This document shows, one piece after another, positions 11,285 to 21,918 of a DNA stretch of 64,000 nucleotides. Source of the stretch: Monilinia fructicola (lineage: Eukaryota > Ascomycota > Leotiomycetes > Helotiales > Sclerotiniaceae); the NCBI GenBank assembly GCA_008692225.1, contig VICG01000011.1, positions 682,001 to 746,000 of the forward strand, written 5' to 3'. The position numbers and the translations under genes were made by a program. Under the pieces are notes generated by a model that did no database searches, was not told the DNA's origin, and saw only the letters and a list, made by a program, of their open reading frames with translations. The first letter of the stretch is position 1, and each line of letters opens with the position of its first letter.

Positions 11285-12442
11285 AAGGGCAGCTGGGCAT
11301 GGCTGCGGAGATGAACTGAAAATTGCACTGCAAAAGTGGCCCGAGGTTTATGTTTGATTATTTTCAAGGATAATCTGGTGTTAGAATTCTCCTGGAGAAA
11401 AGCTGCACGTGAATAAAAGACTATTCCGGGTCTGATGGGTTGTTGACCGTGCTCCATTTGCTAGTCGCGCATGGGAAGATGTTGCGTTGGTGTATATAGG
11501 ATCGCTGATGGATGCCATTGCTAGCAAGAGTATAAACATACATACATTGATTTTGTTGTATGGAACATATTAATACAAAGAGTAATAGTTACTCCAGCCT
11601 CTGGGGTTGAAGTTGATGAATCTTCGCCAATGCCTTGAAATTTAGGATGAATTGTACTATTTATATTTAGCATTGCCCCCTGATCGATATACGTTCTAGT
11701 GAACTTCTACTTTCAATGGGACCAGATCTTCCATCCGAATGGATATGAGATTGCCATTATATCAACCCTGGAAGTTCATAATATGATAAACACATGTTAC
11801 CCAAGTAATCAGCATCAGATGCCGAACATCTAGACCTTCATCATCTCTCATGTATTTCTTATCGCTTAGCTGCCTCGTCAGTCCACTTAAAAGCTCAGAA
11901 ATATTCGTCTAGCAATTAACTATACAGTAGGCTAGTCGGCTAGTAGACGGTTGTACATTGGTTTTCAGATATGGAACACAACTGATAAAAGACCTAATGG
12001 TTCTCGTGTGATGTTTTTGATATATAATGTCTGATGCGAGCTGGAGATCTAGGATCTTTGGTTGCGGCAATTGAGCTGGTATATATCAGGCTCGATTGCT
12101 ACGGATCTGTAGGGTACTTTTGATGACCATGTGAGTGAGATTCATTCTATGTCCGGGCATTAAATGTTTCAATGGACATCAACACAGGTTACAGTAGGAA
12201 ATTCGATTTTCAATCGTCTGAGGTTGCATGGAGGTCAATGTGGTAAATTGTTAAGCCACAAGCAAGTGAAGGTCCTATGATTAGTAAGCGTATTGATGAG
12301 AACTGTTGGAACCCGGTGAACCAATAATGACGAGAATCCATCTTTCGCCGTCCAACCATTTTTGATCATAAGATATGCAAATTTTGATCCCGAACTACAT
12401 AATACCTCAATCTCTTTCAGTCCTCCTTATCATAGAGGCAGG
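11285..12442. other. Intergenic, no gene seen
   Basis: About 1.16 kb without a supportable frame on either strand. It should include the PHD gene 3' UTR and the promoter of the metallophosphoesterase. The open frame of the latter extends back to 12362, but only from a TTG codon. Confidence 0.5.
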
Positions 12443-13333
12443 ATGGCGCAGCTGTCCGTGATGGGAAACCTCCGATCTCTCTTTGGCAAATCGCCTCGAT
12501 TGCCAACCTTCCAGATTCTCTCTGATTTACATCTAGAAGTATCCTCGCAATACTATACATTTGATATTCCACCCTCAGCACCTTACCTCATTCTAGCGGG
12601 TGATATTGGCCGTCTTGTTGACTATGATGCTTACCTGGCGTTTCTTGCGAAGCAAGCAGCTCAATTTGAAAAAGTTTTCCTGGTTCTTGGAAATCACGAA
12701 TTTTATGGCCTTTCATTCCCTGCCGCCTTGAAGGAAGCGCAAAGGCTCGAGAAAGAAGCAATTCTTAATGGAAAGTTGGTTCTATGTCATCAGAAGCATT
12801 CGGTGATTGAAATTGGAAATTCTCAGATTATAGTCTTGGGTTGTACACTTTGGTCCAAAATCAACGATGATGCAAGAGACGCGGTAGAGGCGAGAGTAAA
12901 GGATTTCAAGAACATAGATAGCTGGTCAATTGATGACCATAACGCTGCTCATACAGCTGATCTTGAATGGCTTTCCAACCAGGTTGCACGCATTCAAACC
13001 CAAAATAAATCTAGAGCTATGGGAGAGCCCGAAAGGAATATTTTGATTATTACACACCATGCACCATCTTTAGAAGGGACATCCAGTCTAAAGAATGCCA
13101 ACAACCCTTGGAGTTCGGCATTTGCTACCGATGTTCTCGGCGGCTCCGGTCTAAATTTGGAAAATGTAAAAGTATGGGTTTTTGGACATACACATTTCAC
13201 AACAGACTTTGAAAGAAATGGTATAAGAATCTTGAGTAACCAAAGAGGCTATGTGCTTCCAGGAGGCAGGGAAGAGAAGAATGAGAAGGATGCAAAGGTT
13301 GCATTTGATCCGAAGAAGACATTCGGTATTTGA
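12443..13333 (+). CDS. Calcineurin-like metallophosphoesterase, 296 aa
   Basis: Single-exon gene. All five metal-binding blocks of the metallophosphoesterase fold are present: SDLHLE near residue 30, AGDIGR near 53, GNHEFY near 84, THHAPS near 200 and FGHTHF near 246. Asp, Asn and His residues in these blocks should hold a dinuclear metal centre. It resembles the small fungal 'Ser/Thr phosphatase' proteins of unknown substrate rather than true PP1/PP2A enzymes, which are larger and carry GDYVDRG. No signal peptide or membrane helix is seen, so a cytosolic location is likely. I chose the ATG at 12443 because the upstream part of the frame has no ATG. Frame intact. Fold call secure; substrate unknown. 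Confidence 0.88.
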   Translation: MAQLSVMGNLRSLFGKSPRLPTFQILSDLHLEVSSQYYTFDIPPSAPYLILAGDIGRLVDYDAYLAFLAKQAAQFEKVFLVLGNHEFYGLSFPAALKEAQRLEKEAILNGKLVLCHQKHSVIEIGNSQIIVLGCTLWSKINDDARDAVEARVKDFKNIDSWSIDDHNAAHTADLEWLSNQVARIQTQNKSRAMGEPERNILIITHHAPSLEGTSSLKNANNPWSSAFATDVLGGSGLNLENVKVWVFGHTHFTTDFERNGIRILSNQRGYVLPGGREEKNEKDAKVAFDPKKTFGI

Positions 13334-13733
13334 TCACAACTTTTGACTTCTACTGGGACAGAGTTGTGGTTTCGATTGAATGTCAAACAAAACACGAGGA
13401 GGAAAATTATCGCCATGGCATCTAGCTCATTGTTGTGAATATGACTGGTAAAATTTGAGGCCATCCTTTCCCTTGACATGATTCTGTTATGGTAAAGAGC
13501 CATGGGCAGAATCTTCAAACCAGCAAGTGCTCTTCTTCAGCTGCAAATAATATTCTAATTAGACCAAGGCGTACCTTCTAAATACAATAGCAACAAGTAT
13601 AAAACTACAGCGATTTGCTCTTATATATCCGAAGTATCTCTTGATCACAATTTTTTATTTTTTACACAAAGGTCATTCATATCAAAAACAATAGTGCTTC
13701 ATTCAATATTCTGGCTCATAAAAGTTTATAAGC
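13334..13733. other. Intergenic, no gene seen
   Basis: AT-rich spacer with the 3' flank of the metallophosphoesterase gene; nothing else recognised. Confidence 0.45.
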
Positions 13734-14960
13734 ATGCCTTTCCCCTATTTGATGCTCTACGGAGCTGCTTTCCTGACATCCCAGATCAATTCTGTCACTT
13801 TCCTTGAATATATTCTTCAACCATGCGGTTATTGCTTTGAGGTCTTGGTCATATCTGAAGCTCGTGATTGGAACTTTCAATTTGATTATAGGGATAGAAC
13901 AGGTAACTTGCTCTAAATTTTGATGCTGATGCTTTCTTTGTGCTGGGAAACCACTAATGAAGGTTAGGTCGCTTCTCTCTGTGCATTCTTTTTCTCCGGA
14001 CACTGCGACGACACGTTTTGGACAATCCAGTCTATCATCGCTTCTCCAATTGTTCACCTTGTGGAAGCCTTGCCTCTCGCTATTGTCCTCCACCAATACA
14101 AAAATAGAGTTGATCTTGACGGCGCTTATAATCTTGTATTTGATCTAGCTTTGGGGATTGCATTATGTTATACCTTGACCTATAGCATTTTTATGGCTTA
14201 CCATCAATCTCTTATCAGGGCCATGAGTTTGGTATTTTGTTTTATACTCTTGGCTTTCGTAATGGGCAAATATTGCATTCCCATCGCAAATGTGCCGTAC
14301 CCCCCTAGAAACGATGTGAGCGGACCTTTGCTTGGCGAAGAACCTGATTCATATTTTCCGCAGGCCGCTGAACTTCCCAGAAGTTCGCAAATATCAAACC
14401 CTGATATTCCAGGCTTGAACGCAGAACGAAGAAACCCGGCCCTAGTAGGTTCATCTCATATACTCGGATCTGATAGTGCTGGGATAAAGATGCGTTGGGC
14501 TATCTTCAACATTGTGCTGGACCTTGTCTTCAAGAACCTAATCACAAGGATCACTCCACATATGGATATCACTTCCACATGTACAAAAGACTGGATGACC
14601 ATGAGCACCCTCCTCATCATACGGAACACAGCCTCAGCTATTATCCTCTTCGCGGCCACTGAAAGTGGCCCTTTTTGTCGTTTCATAGGACGTCCAAAGG
14701 TGTTGAGCCTCTGGTTCCAGATGATCTTACTGGAGTGGAATATTCTTCCTCAAAATGCAGAGAGAAGGGATCTGAGCTGGATGGGTTTCAATGCGTTAAT
14801 GGCTTCAACTTTGTTTATGATGGCAGCTCTTGAGGGTCCTAGAAATATGAGATGGGAGGCTGGGAGGCTATTTCTCATGTTCTTGGTGACTTCTTTCGCC
14901 TCTAAAATCTATCTGATTTCAAAAGGGGGGACTCGAGACTCGGCAGCAGCGGAAAGTTAG
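13734..14960 (+). CDS. Unknown multi-pass membrane protein; 5' end unresolved
   Basis: The secure part is 13968-14960, about 330 codons. It starts VASLCAFFFSGHCDDTFW and contains several hydrophobic helices, including LVFDLALGIALCYTLTY, SLVFCFILLAFVMGKY and LMASTLFMMAALEG near the C terminus, separated by a Pro/Ser-rich loop. I do not recognise the family. A likely intron precedes it (GTAACT donor near 13903, TTAG acceptor at 13966-13967), with an upstream exon beginning ATG at 13734. That exon joins out of phase by one base, so either the exon model is wrong or another single-base error lies here. The opposite strand is also open across 13716-14096, which weakens the 5' model further. Real as a gene; function unknown. 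Confidence 0.55.
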
Positions 14961-15463
14961 AAGCGGGTTTTGTCATTGTAGAGAAGAGAAGAATATGGGC
15001 ACGAGTAGGAAATGGTAATCCTTTTGAACCCTAGCGGAGGAAAGAAAAAGCGTTTTCATCGACCAGGCTTGACATTTTATTTTTATCAAAGCGTTGATAC
15101 ACAGGTTTCGTTTAATTGAATGAATATCATAAATTTTCTAATCCACTGCCTATATACGCATATGAGCGCGTGAGACCTCCCAACGATGAACTAGCATATG
15201 TATACATTAATCATTTCCATTAACTGAATTTTATATATAAACTGGCCCTCACACCATGGTATCAATGTATGCACGCACTATCCTATCCTCTGGTATCCAC
15301 AAAGAAAGACCGCCACACCACCAAATGCATAACAACCCCCAATGCAGATAATACCCGAAACGCCCAACATACTCAATACAATATGCAATATGCAATACAA
15401 AATACAATACAATACACCTCTTCACAGCCACCTCTTGAAAGCTCCACGACATCTCTATTCTCA
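14961..15463. other. Intergenic between convergent genes
   Basis: About 500 bp between the stops of two convergent genes. It contains a run of AATACAATATGCAATA-like short repeats near 15365-15420. No gene is seen. Confidence 0.45.
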
Positions 15464-17076
15464 TCATGAAGCCGGTCTTTCAAAATACACATCGAACTCC
15501 TGTTGAACCCTTATGCCGTCCATCTCCCGTTCTCCCCGATCCGTCTCGCGCGGCACATGTCCAACGTGCATATTGGCTATATGCACGCGTTCCGGCTGTT
15601 TGAAGGGATCTTTGCTCCGGTCGCGGGACTGTGGACGCGGGCGCAGCTGTTGCATACTGAGCCCGTCGTCGTGCTCGTCGTGTAATTGGTAGTTGGAGAT
15701 GTGGTCTTTGGGCTTGGGGTTTGGGGGGTCGGGTTGCGATTGTGAGTGTGAGTGTGAGTGTGAGAGGGGGGGGTCCGAGGAGAAGGATTGGAGGGGGTGG
15801 AGGGAGGGGTGGGGAGAGGAGGAGGAGGATCGGGGGGAATCTCGACGGCCGGGGAAGAGGCCCGTGTCGCTTCCGAGTCGCAGGAAGCGGCCGCCCATTC
15901 CGCGGATTCCTTGGCCGAGGCCGTGGTATCGACCTTGGTTTCTTTGGCTGGTGCCGCTTCTGCTCTCGATTTCATCACGTGTTCGTTGGAGCTCGATGTC
16001 GTCGATTGTCATCCTTTCGTTGGTGTCGGGTATCTCTTTTTGGTCGTTTTGATTGGGCATGTTTTTCGGGATGGGTGGCGGATAATGTTGAAGAGGGGTC
16101 GGCAGGCGGGGAGACAGGCGGCGACAATGTACATGCTGGTTTCGAGGACGGTGTAGAGGGCTAGATTGACGGATGCACGCGGAGTATCGGGGAAGATGGA
16201 TTGGTGGGCGAAGGAGACGAAGCGGAGGACAGAGGTTGCGAGACCGCTTTGGGTGTGTGTTAGTTTTGGGATTGGCGAGGTTGGATTGTGGTAAGGGGAT
16301 GGAAAGTAAATACCTCGATCCAGTAAGTAAAGTAAGACCCAACCCGATCTTCACCTTCCTGGTCATATTCAACCTATAGACAAAGGGCAACGGCAGAATC
16401 AACATAGCCACATCTGTAGTAATATTTGGCAAACTAGCATATAAGAATAGCTTTTCAATATCAAAATGACATTTTCCCCCGGGAATAGATTTATCCCAGA
16501 AATAGTTCACAGGTGTGCATTGGAAGAGCATCATCATGAATAAGATGGTCGATGAAGCAACGAGGATATAGATGACGAAGTAGGTCACCATACGATAGAA
16601 GGGAACAGTAAAGATCCGGAGGTACATGGCGAGGATGGAGAGTTTGGGGAAGGTTACAGCGATGGCGTAGGTGGCCGGGAAGAACATTAAAAGTTTGTAG
16701 AGGCGGATGAGTTTGTAAGGTGCGGTTAGTTCGATGTATTCGACATGGTAGCCTACTCCGCAGTATTTTATACCGACTATGACGGGTGTGTTAGTTGAAT
16801 ATCAAGACATATTGAATACAACGACGAGGATGAAACATGAGTGATGTACGTACCAAGACCCTCAGCAGCGAGCAACAATGAGAATAACAATGCAGGTATC
16901 ATGAGAAGATCATCCCATCCCTTGGGTGTATTGTGAATCCATCTCGACGCAAACCTCGCGGCGACAAAAAACACATCTAGTACAATAGCAGCGATGCAAA
17001 TAGCGACGAGTTTGTGACCGTCATAACTTTCGAGATATCCAGGTGGAAATTCTGCTGCCATGGCTTGTGCATCCAT
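15464..17076 (-). CDS. Fungal rhodopsin-fold (PTH11-like) integral membrane protein; one apparent frameshift
   Basis: A seven-helix plasma-membrane protein of the class often called PTH11-like. Exons: 16854-17076, 16314-16776 and 15464-16246, with introns of 77 and 67 nt. Helices visible in order include LVAICIAAIVLDVFFVAA, DDLLMIPALLFSLLLAAEGL, AIAVTFPKLSILAMYL, MVTYFVIYILVASSTILFMM, ITTDVAMLILPLPFVYRL and the conserved TSVLRFV region. The segment ending QCTPVNYFWDKSIPGGKC, with its cysteines and FWD, is diagnostic of the family. At 16062-16066 a T5 run (A5 in the coding sense) breaks the frame between FNIIRHPSRK and NMPNQNDQKEI; one extra base gives a 489-aa protein. The cytoplasmic tail is long, Ser/Pro-rich and holds a His-Ser repeat from a GAGTGT-type hexamer array. 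A signalling role is inferred; the ligand is unknown. Confidence 0.82.
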
Positions 17077-19730
17077 GGTTCATTAATTATACTTTCCCCC
17101 CAAATTCCGAGGATTTCTAATGGCGCGACCTGTTGCTAGCTTTTTTGGCTGAAAAGAGGTTTCGAAAAGAATCACAAAATGATAGACAGGTAGGTTACTT
17201 TCGTGCATCAAGTCGATCACTAGAATTTACTCTGCTTGAACACCTGGCCACGATTAAAACAATTAGAAATATCGCTCGAAAGCATATTTAAAATGAACGG
17301 CATACAAAAGTTAAGAAGACGAGTAAGGTGCTTTGCCCCAAAAGAAGCAAAAAAGCAAAAAAAAGATAACGCAAAAGGAAGTATCCCCAAGGAAATGCTC
17401 AGATAGATATTCTACGACTGGTAGTGGTGGTTGATAGCTGGGTAGTTGACAATCCGGTGAGACCGAAAGAAAGCTAAAGACCCTCATCCATAAGCAATCT
17501 ATCCGAGTCTATCAAGCCCGAAGTTTATTTGTTGGATCCTTTCCAAATTTCCAATCCACAGCAGCCATCTCCCTTCTCCACCATCTCCCCCTCTTTAATA
17601 ATTGGTCTAAGGCCATTCCAACCATCTTGGCATGATTCCCACACACCACGTCCATTTTCTGCATCATCACCTTTCTGCACAAACAAGGGCAGTTGGATGA
17701 GCGCATAGCGCAAGCTGTCAAGTTAAGGCGTCCTGAAGAACCATGGAGCAAGCGATGTCATATAGAGAGAACTATGCGCCGCGGCATCGCAGCCTCGTAG
17801 GAATACAGTCGAGGTTGCTTTTGCAGGGATATCAGAGGAAACACTTTGAAGATTGGCCGATTAACTTGATACTCCGTACATGGATAATGCACTTCCGAGG
17901 CGAAATGTTAAGGAAATAATTTCAGGAAATTGATCTGTGAGTTGAATTAGATGGCGCAATTATACAAATAGGAGACGGAACGACAAAAACAAGAAATGAA
18001 ATGCTCACAATTGGGAAAAACTGGAATCGCCATTGTCCATCTCTGATGTGCAAAACGCTTGATTTGATCGGATAGAATGGATACCCATCGCGCTTTGTTT
18101 GCATACGGGAAAGAAAATAAGCATATTGTTCTTCACTAATCTCATGATCTAACGATTAAAAAATGAGATGAGATCCTTTGACTGGTGCTAACCAGTGATC
18201 TCCTTGCTATCATTTGCTATTTTCATCATTCTGGCTCGGTTGGGACAATTTACAACCCCAGCATCACACGTGGAGGTATGGTTGCACCCATGGTTGACAC
18301 CTGGTCCAATGCCTGTGAATGGTTTTAGTCCTTCCGATTTGGGGTCTTTGGCCGTCTGTCCGGTAGGACATTTAAATCCTACCCGGAAGCACTCAGTCGT
18401 TCCATTCGAAGGAAACCAAGTATGACAGGAACAACGAGATTGAAAAACAATAACTTCGAGAAGTTACTGGTTGATGGATGACGGCCTGCCACTAGCAGGA
18501 GGTCAAAAATGTCGTTTGAACGGTACAATATTGTGCCGTTCACTTCCGAGAGAGGCAATCATCACAGATTCACAACACAATGCCATGTGCTGTCACAATA
18601 TTATGATGCTAGGTATGGAGACCATCAATTAAAGGGGAAATAGATAAACACAGGCGTACACTCTGACGATTACATCAATAGTTACCTGGGTATGTATCTC
18701 CCATTCCCTTTTTAGACATCTAATCCTTCGCTAACCTCCCCAAGCTAACCAAATTCTCCTTGTCACTAGAATCGTCACCAAAAACTAACACACACATCCA
18801 CAGTAATAAGAAATGACATCTATTCAAAATTTCAAATGTCCTCGCAATTTCATAAACCCACATATAACCGCCATATTAGTAATATAACAACCAGCAGGAA
18901 TGTTGCTTTTTCTGCTGCGCTTGTCCTCTGCAATTATAGTATGTACCTAGGTTACGTCTTATCCGATAAATCTCATGACCTCGGTTCGGATCTAAGGCTG
19001 TACCCTTGTTCGGAGGTTGACAGGCAATCATCAACCTTAGGGGAATATTACAAGTACAAGCGTACCATGAAATGCCACGAGAGTTCAGTCAGACCACTCC
19101 TGAAACTTTGAAGTTGTCGAACACGTTGAGGTTGATTTCTGATCGCAGCATTCAGTAACTGGCACTCTGGCATTCAACGATAAGCGTATCAGGCGTCGAG
19201 ATGGCGGAATTTGAATGTTCAGTTGGTTTATCTAAACGAATATATGGATCTAGATTCGATAGTCAAGTGATCTCTCAGGCCTAGATACCCTTTTTGCACT
19301 CTTGATATCTGCATTCAGATTCGACTTTTTGAATGGTCTTTATAACCCGCCGCATGTACCAAAGTATCATGAAAGCGATAAACCGATTTGATATAGTATA
19401 AGCCACGGCAAATTTGAAAGATTCTATCTATTTTGGTGTAAGATGTATTTCGTCCACCCAATTAGTAAGCACCCAGGGATCAAAGACCACAGTTTTTGTA
19501 TCGACAATCTACACTTTCCTTTTCGCTCTTTTCCTCGTAAGATCTCGCCTCAAGGAATTGCATTCGGATATATCAGGGACGGAATGATTTTTCCTCTCCT
19601 CCGAGATAAAACACCAAGCAGACGCAGAAATTCTAGCTATAGGTACCGGAATACAAATTACCTCCAAGCGTCTGCTTTCACACACTTCGCAAGCTCTGCC
19701 CCTAGTCTCCAAAAACAATCGAAATACCTC
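17077..19730. other. Gene-poor intergenic region
   Basis: About 2.65 kb without a supportable gene. Minus-strand frames at 17512-17751 and 17525-17713 overlap each other and could hold an exon, but neither shows a known motif. A TACTCCGTA element lies near 17870 and an ACCTAGGT-like element near 18944. Confidence 0.4.
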
Positions 19731-20872
19731 ACAACTACTCCCATCGCCATCGCATATCAAGCTGCCCCTCCCTCTCTTCTCCCCACTATCAATATTCCCA
19801 CTCGAGGCGCGCCCCATCCCATCCCATCCCAAAACTCCTCGACCCACTCCCCAGCTGCACGCACGCATTGTCCACCCCCATCCACGCATCCACGCATGAA
19901 CCCCCACAATTCCCTATACTATCCACAAATAAGCTGCAGGTGATGTGAATCACTGTGAATCATTACCGTCAATCATTTACTCAAACATTGCACATCTGAG
20001 ATGTACCTATCTTCCTATCTACCTATCTACCTATCCACGTGGTCTGCCTCTGTACCCGCCTTCCTCCCCTTCCATATCATATCCTTTCTCGATTTTTCCT
20101 AGGCCGACCGTGTTTCGCGCCGTCCCATTTTACCATCTCATTTTCCACCCCCCTCGGGATCCTACTCTCCATCTAAGTCGACATCGAAATCCAAACCTCA
20201 CCCCAATCTTGCAAATTCCCTCCACGGCCCCCATCATAACCCATACCCATAACCATAACTCTATCCCAGACCCCAAGCCTCCAACTCCCCAACGCAAACC
20301 AAGCACAAGTGGCCCAAAAAGCTACCAAGTCAAAAACCCAAAAACATCCCTCCCTCCCCCCCATTCCCATGTCTCTTCCTCTCCCTGCCCCTCCGATCTC
20401 CTCATCAGACCACAAGACCACTCCATTATCGACTGAAGCGCGCGGCTCATCGTGCTCTTCGACAACCACAGGGACAAAAACATACACACTCCACACCCCG
20501 CCTCGCCAAACAACAAAACATGCGTCAAGGGAAGGAAGAAAGACGGAAAAACAGAGCGAAGTCCAGATCCCAACAGACAGACCACCAGACGCTTCTCCCA
20601 AATCCGAAATCCAAAACTCCAAACCCCCAACGAGAAACAGCCCCCAGCCCCCAAGTCTCCCAGAAAAGAAAAAGAAAAACAAAAACACCATAATACTCCC
20701 CTCAACACCCCCAACGCCTGCATTACTTCCACCCCCATCCCAAGAGTCCCCAGATATCACCCCAAACCCAAACCCAAGCCCAAGCCCAAGTCCAAGCCCA
20801 AGTCCAAATCCAAGTCCAACCATCTAGCCTCGCTCTCTCCTGGACCCAAAAAATCTATATCAATTTCATCGA
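19731..20872. other. C-rich, G-poor strand-asymmetric block
   Basis: The plus strand is strikingly C- and A-rich and G-poor for over 1.1 kb, unlike the flanks. Because of the skew, long frames stay open on both strands. The plus frame 20309-20827 (172 codons) is Pro/Ser/Thr/Lys-rich and ends in a Pro-Ser repeat, but its first codon is GTG and the first ATG is near 20369. The minus frame is Gly/Trp-rich and looks like an artefact. A long untranslated leader, or an unrecognised low-complexity gene, are both possible. Confidence 0.4.
20762..20819 (+). repeat. CCCAAG/CCCAAA hexamer tandem repeat
   Basis: About nine imperfect copies of a six-base unit CCCAAG with variants CCCAAA, TCCAAG and TCCAAA, at the end of the C-rich block. 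It explains the Asn-Pro-Ser-Pro repeat of the overlapping open frame. Confidence 0.85.
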
Positions 20873-21135
20873 TTCAATGAGAGAAAGTATTTAGGCGGAT
20901 AGGTGGGTAGGTAAGGTTAGGTAGGTAGGTAGGTATTCGATAAAAATGATATATATCAAAGTACCAGGTATACACACTCACTCTCTCACACACACATACA
21001 CACACACATATATATGCAATAAGCATCCAACCCAAACCTCCAACCCCAAAGAAATCAAAATCCCCAAAACCAAACAATCACCAAACCCAGTATCGAATGC
21101 GATTTTTCCACATTATTTAGCAATAGATAATGTAA

Positions 21136-21191
21136 TATACATATATACATACATACATACATATATATACATACATACATACATACATACA

Positions 21192-21225
<34 letters not shown>

Positions 21226-21346
21226 CATACATATATACATACATATATACATACATACATATATACATACATATATACATACATACATATATATATACAT
21301 ATATACATACATATATACATACATACATATATATATACATATATTA
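21136..21346 (+). repeat. ACAT/ATAC tetranucleotide microsatellite
   Basis: About 210 bp of CATA/TACA tetranucleotide units interspersed with short AT dinucleotide runs, imperfect but continuous. It keeps several frames open on both strands (Tyr-Ile-His or Met-Tyr-Val-Cys repeats); none is a gene. Confidence 0.95.
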
Positions 21347-21355
21347 AAACCTTGA

Positions 21356-21403
21356 TATCTATATCTATACATATATCTATACATATATCTATACATATAT
21401 CTA
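21356..21403 (+). repeat. 12-bp tandem repeat (ATATCTATACAT)
   Basis: Nearly four copies of a 12-base unit, immediately after the ACAT microsatellite. Confidence 0.85.
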
Positions 21404-21500
21404 CAAAACACTATCAGGATCGCAAAACCCCCACAATTTCTTTCTTTCCCTTCATTCATGCCGTTCCGGAATCTGTGACACAAACGCATATATACATACG

Positions 21501-21502
<2 letters not shown>

Positions 21503-21551
<49 letters not shown>
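21503..21551 (+). repeat. CA dinucleotide microsatellite
   Basis: About 24 uninterrupted AC/CA units, extended by TGCACATGCACATACA on the right. Confidence 0.95.
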
Positions 21552-21552
<1 letters not shown>

Positions 21553-21918
21553 CACATGCACATACATCAGAGAACAGGGTTAGATCTCATTTCCATCAGC
21601 ACCGCACAAAGCAAGCACACTTGGCATAGCTACAGATACAGATACAGATACATATACACACACAGTATCACACGGAAAAAAAAAATATTGGTATTTGATA
21701 TCCACCACTTCCTTGGTGAAGCTGGTGGAGATAATTCAGCGTAATAACGCCACTAGGTATTTATTGATTGATTCCTTCTCCCCAATCAAAGGAGACCATA
21801 CCATACCAGGCCATACCAGACCGACCGGCAGTATGAAAAAATGAAGAAGTGCACGCGAATTCATGAAGAATGGCCACTCTGGGGCTTTTAGTTTGATTCG
21901 TGGCCATCCATGAAAATC

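Noticed and set aside
12362..12442. N-terminal extension of the metallophosphoesterase
   Set aside because: The extra codons begin with TTG and lack an ATG; the conserved part starts after 12443.
20173..20823. 216-codon Gly/Trp/Val-rich minus-strand frame
   Set aside because: The mirror image of a C-rich skewed block; composition follows the skew and not a protein family.
21055..21567. Long Tyr/Met/Val/Cys or Tyr/Ile/His repeat frames on both strands
   Set aside because: They are translations of the ACAT and CA microsatellites, with no coding signature.
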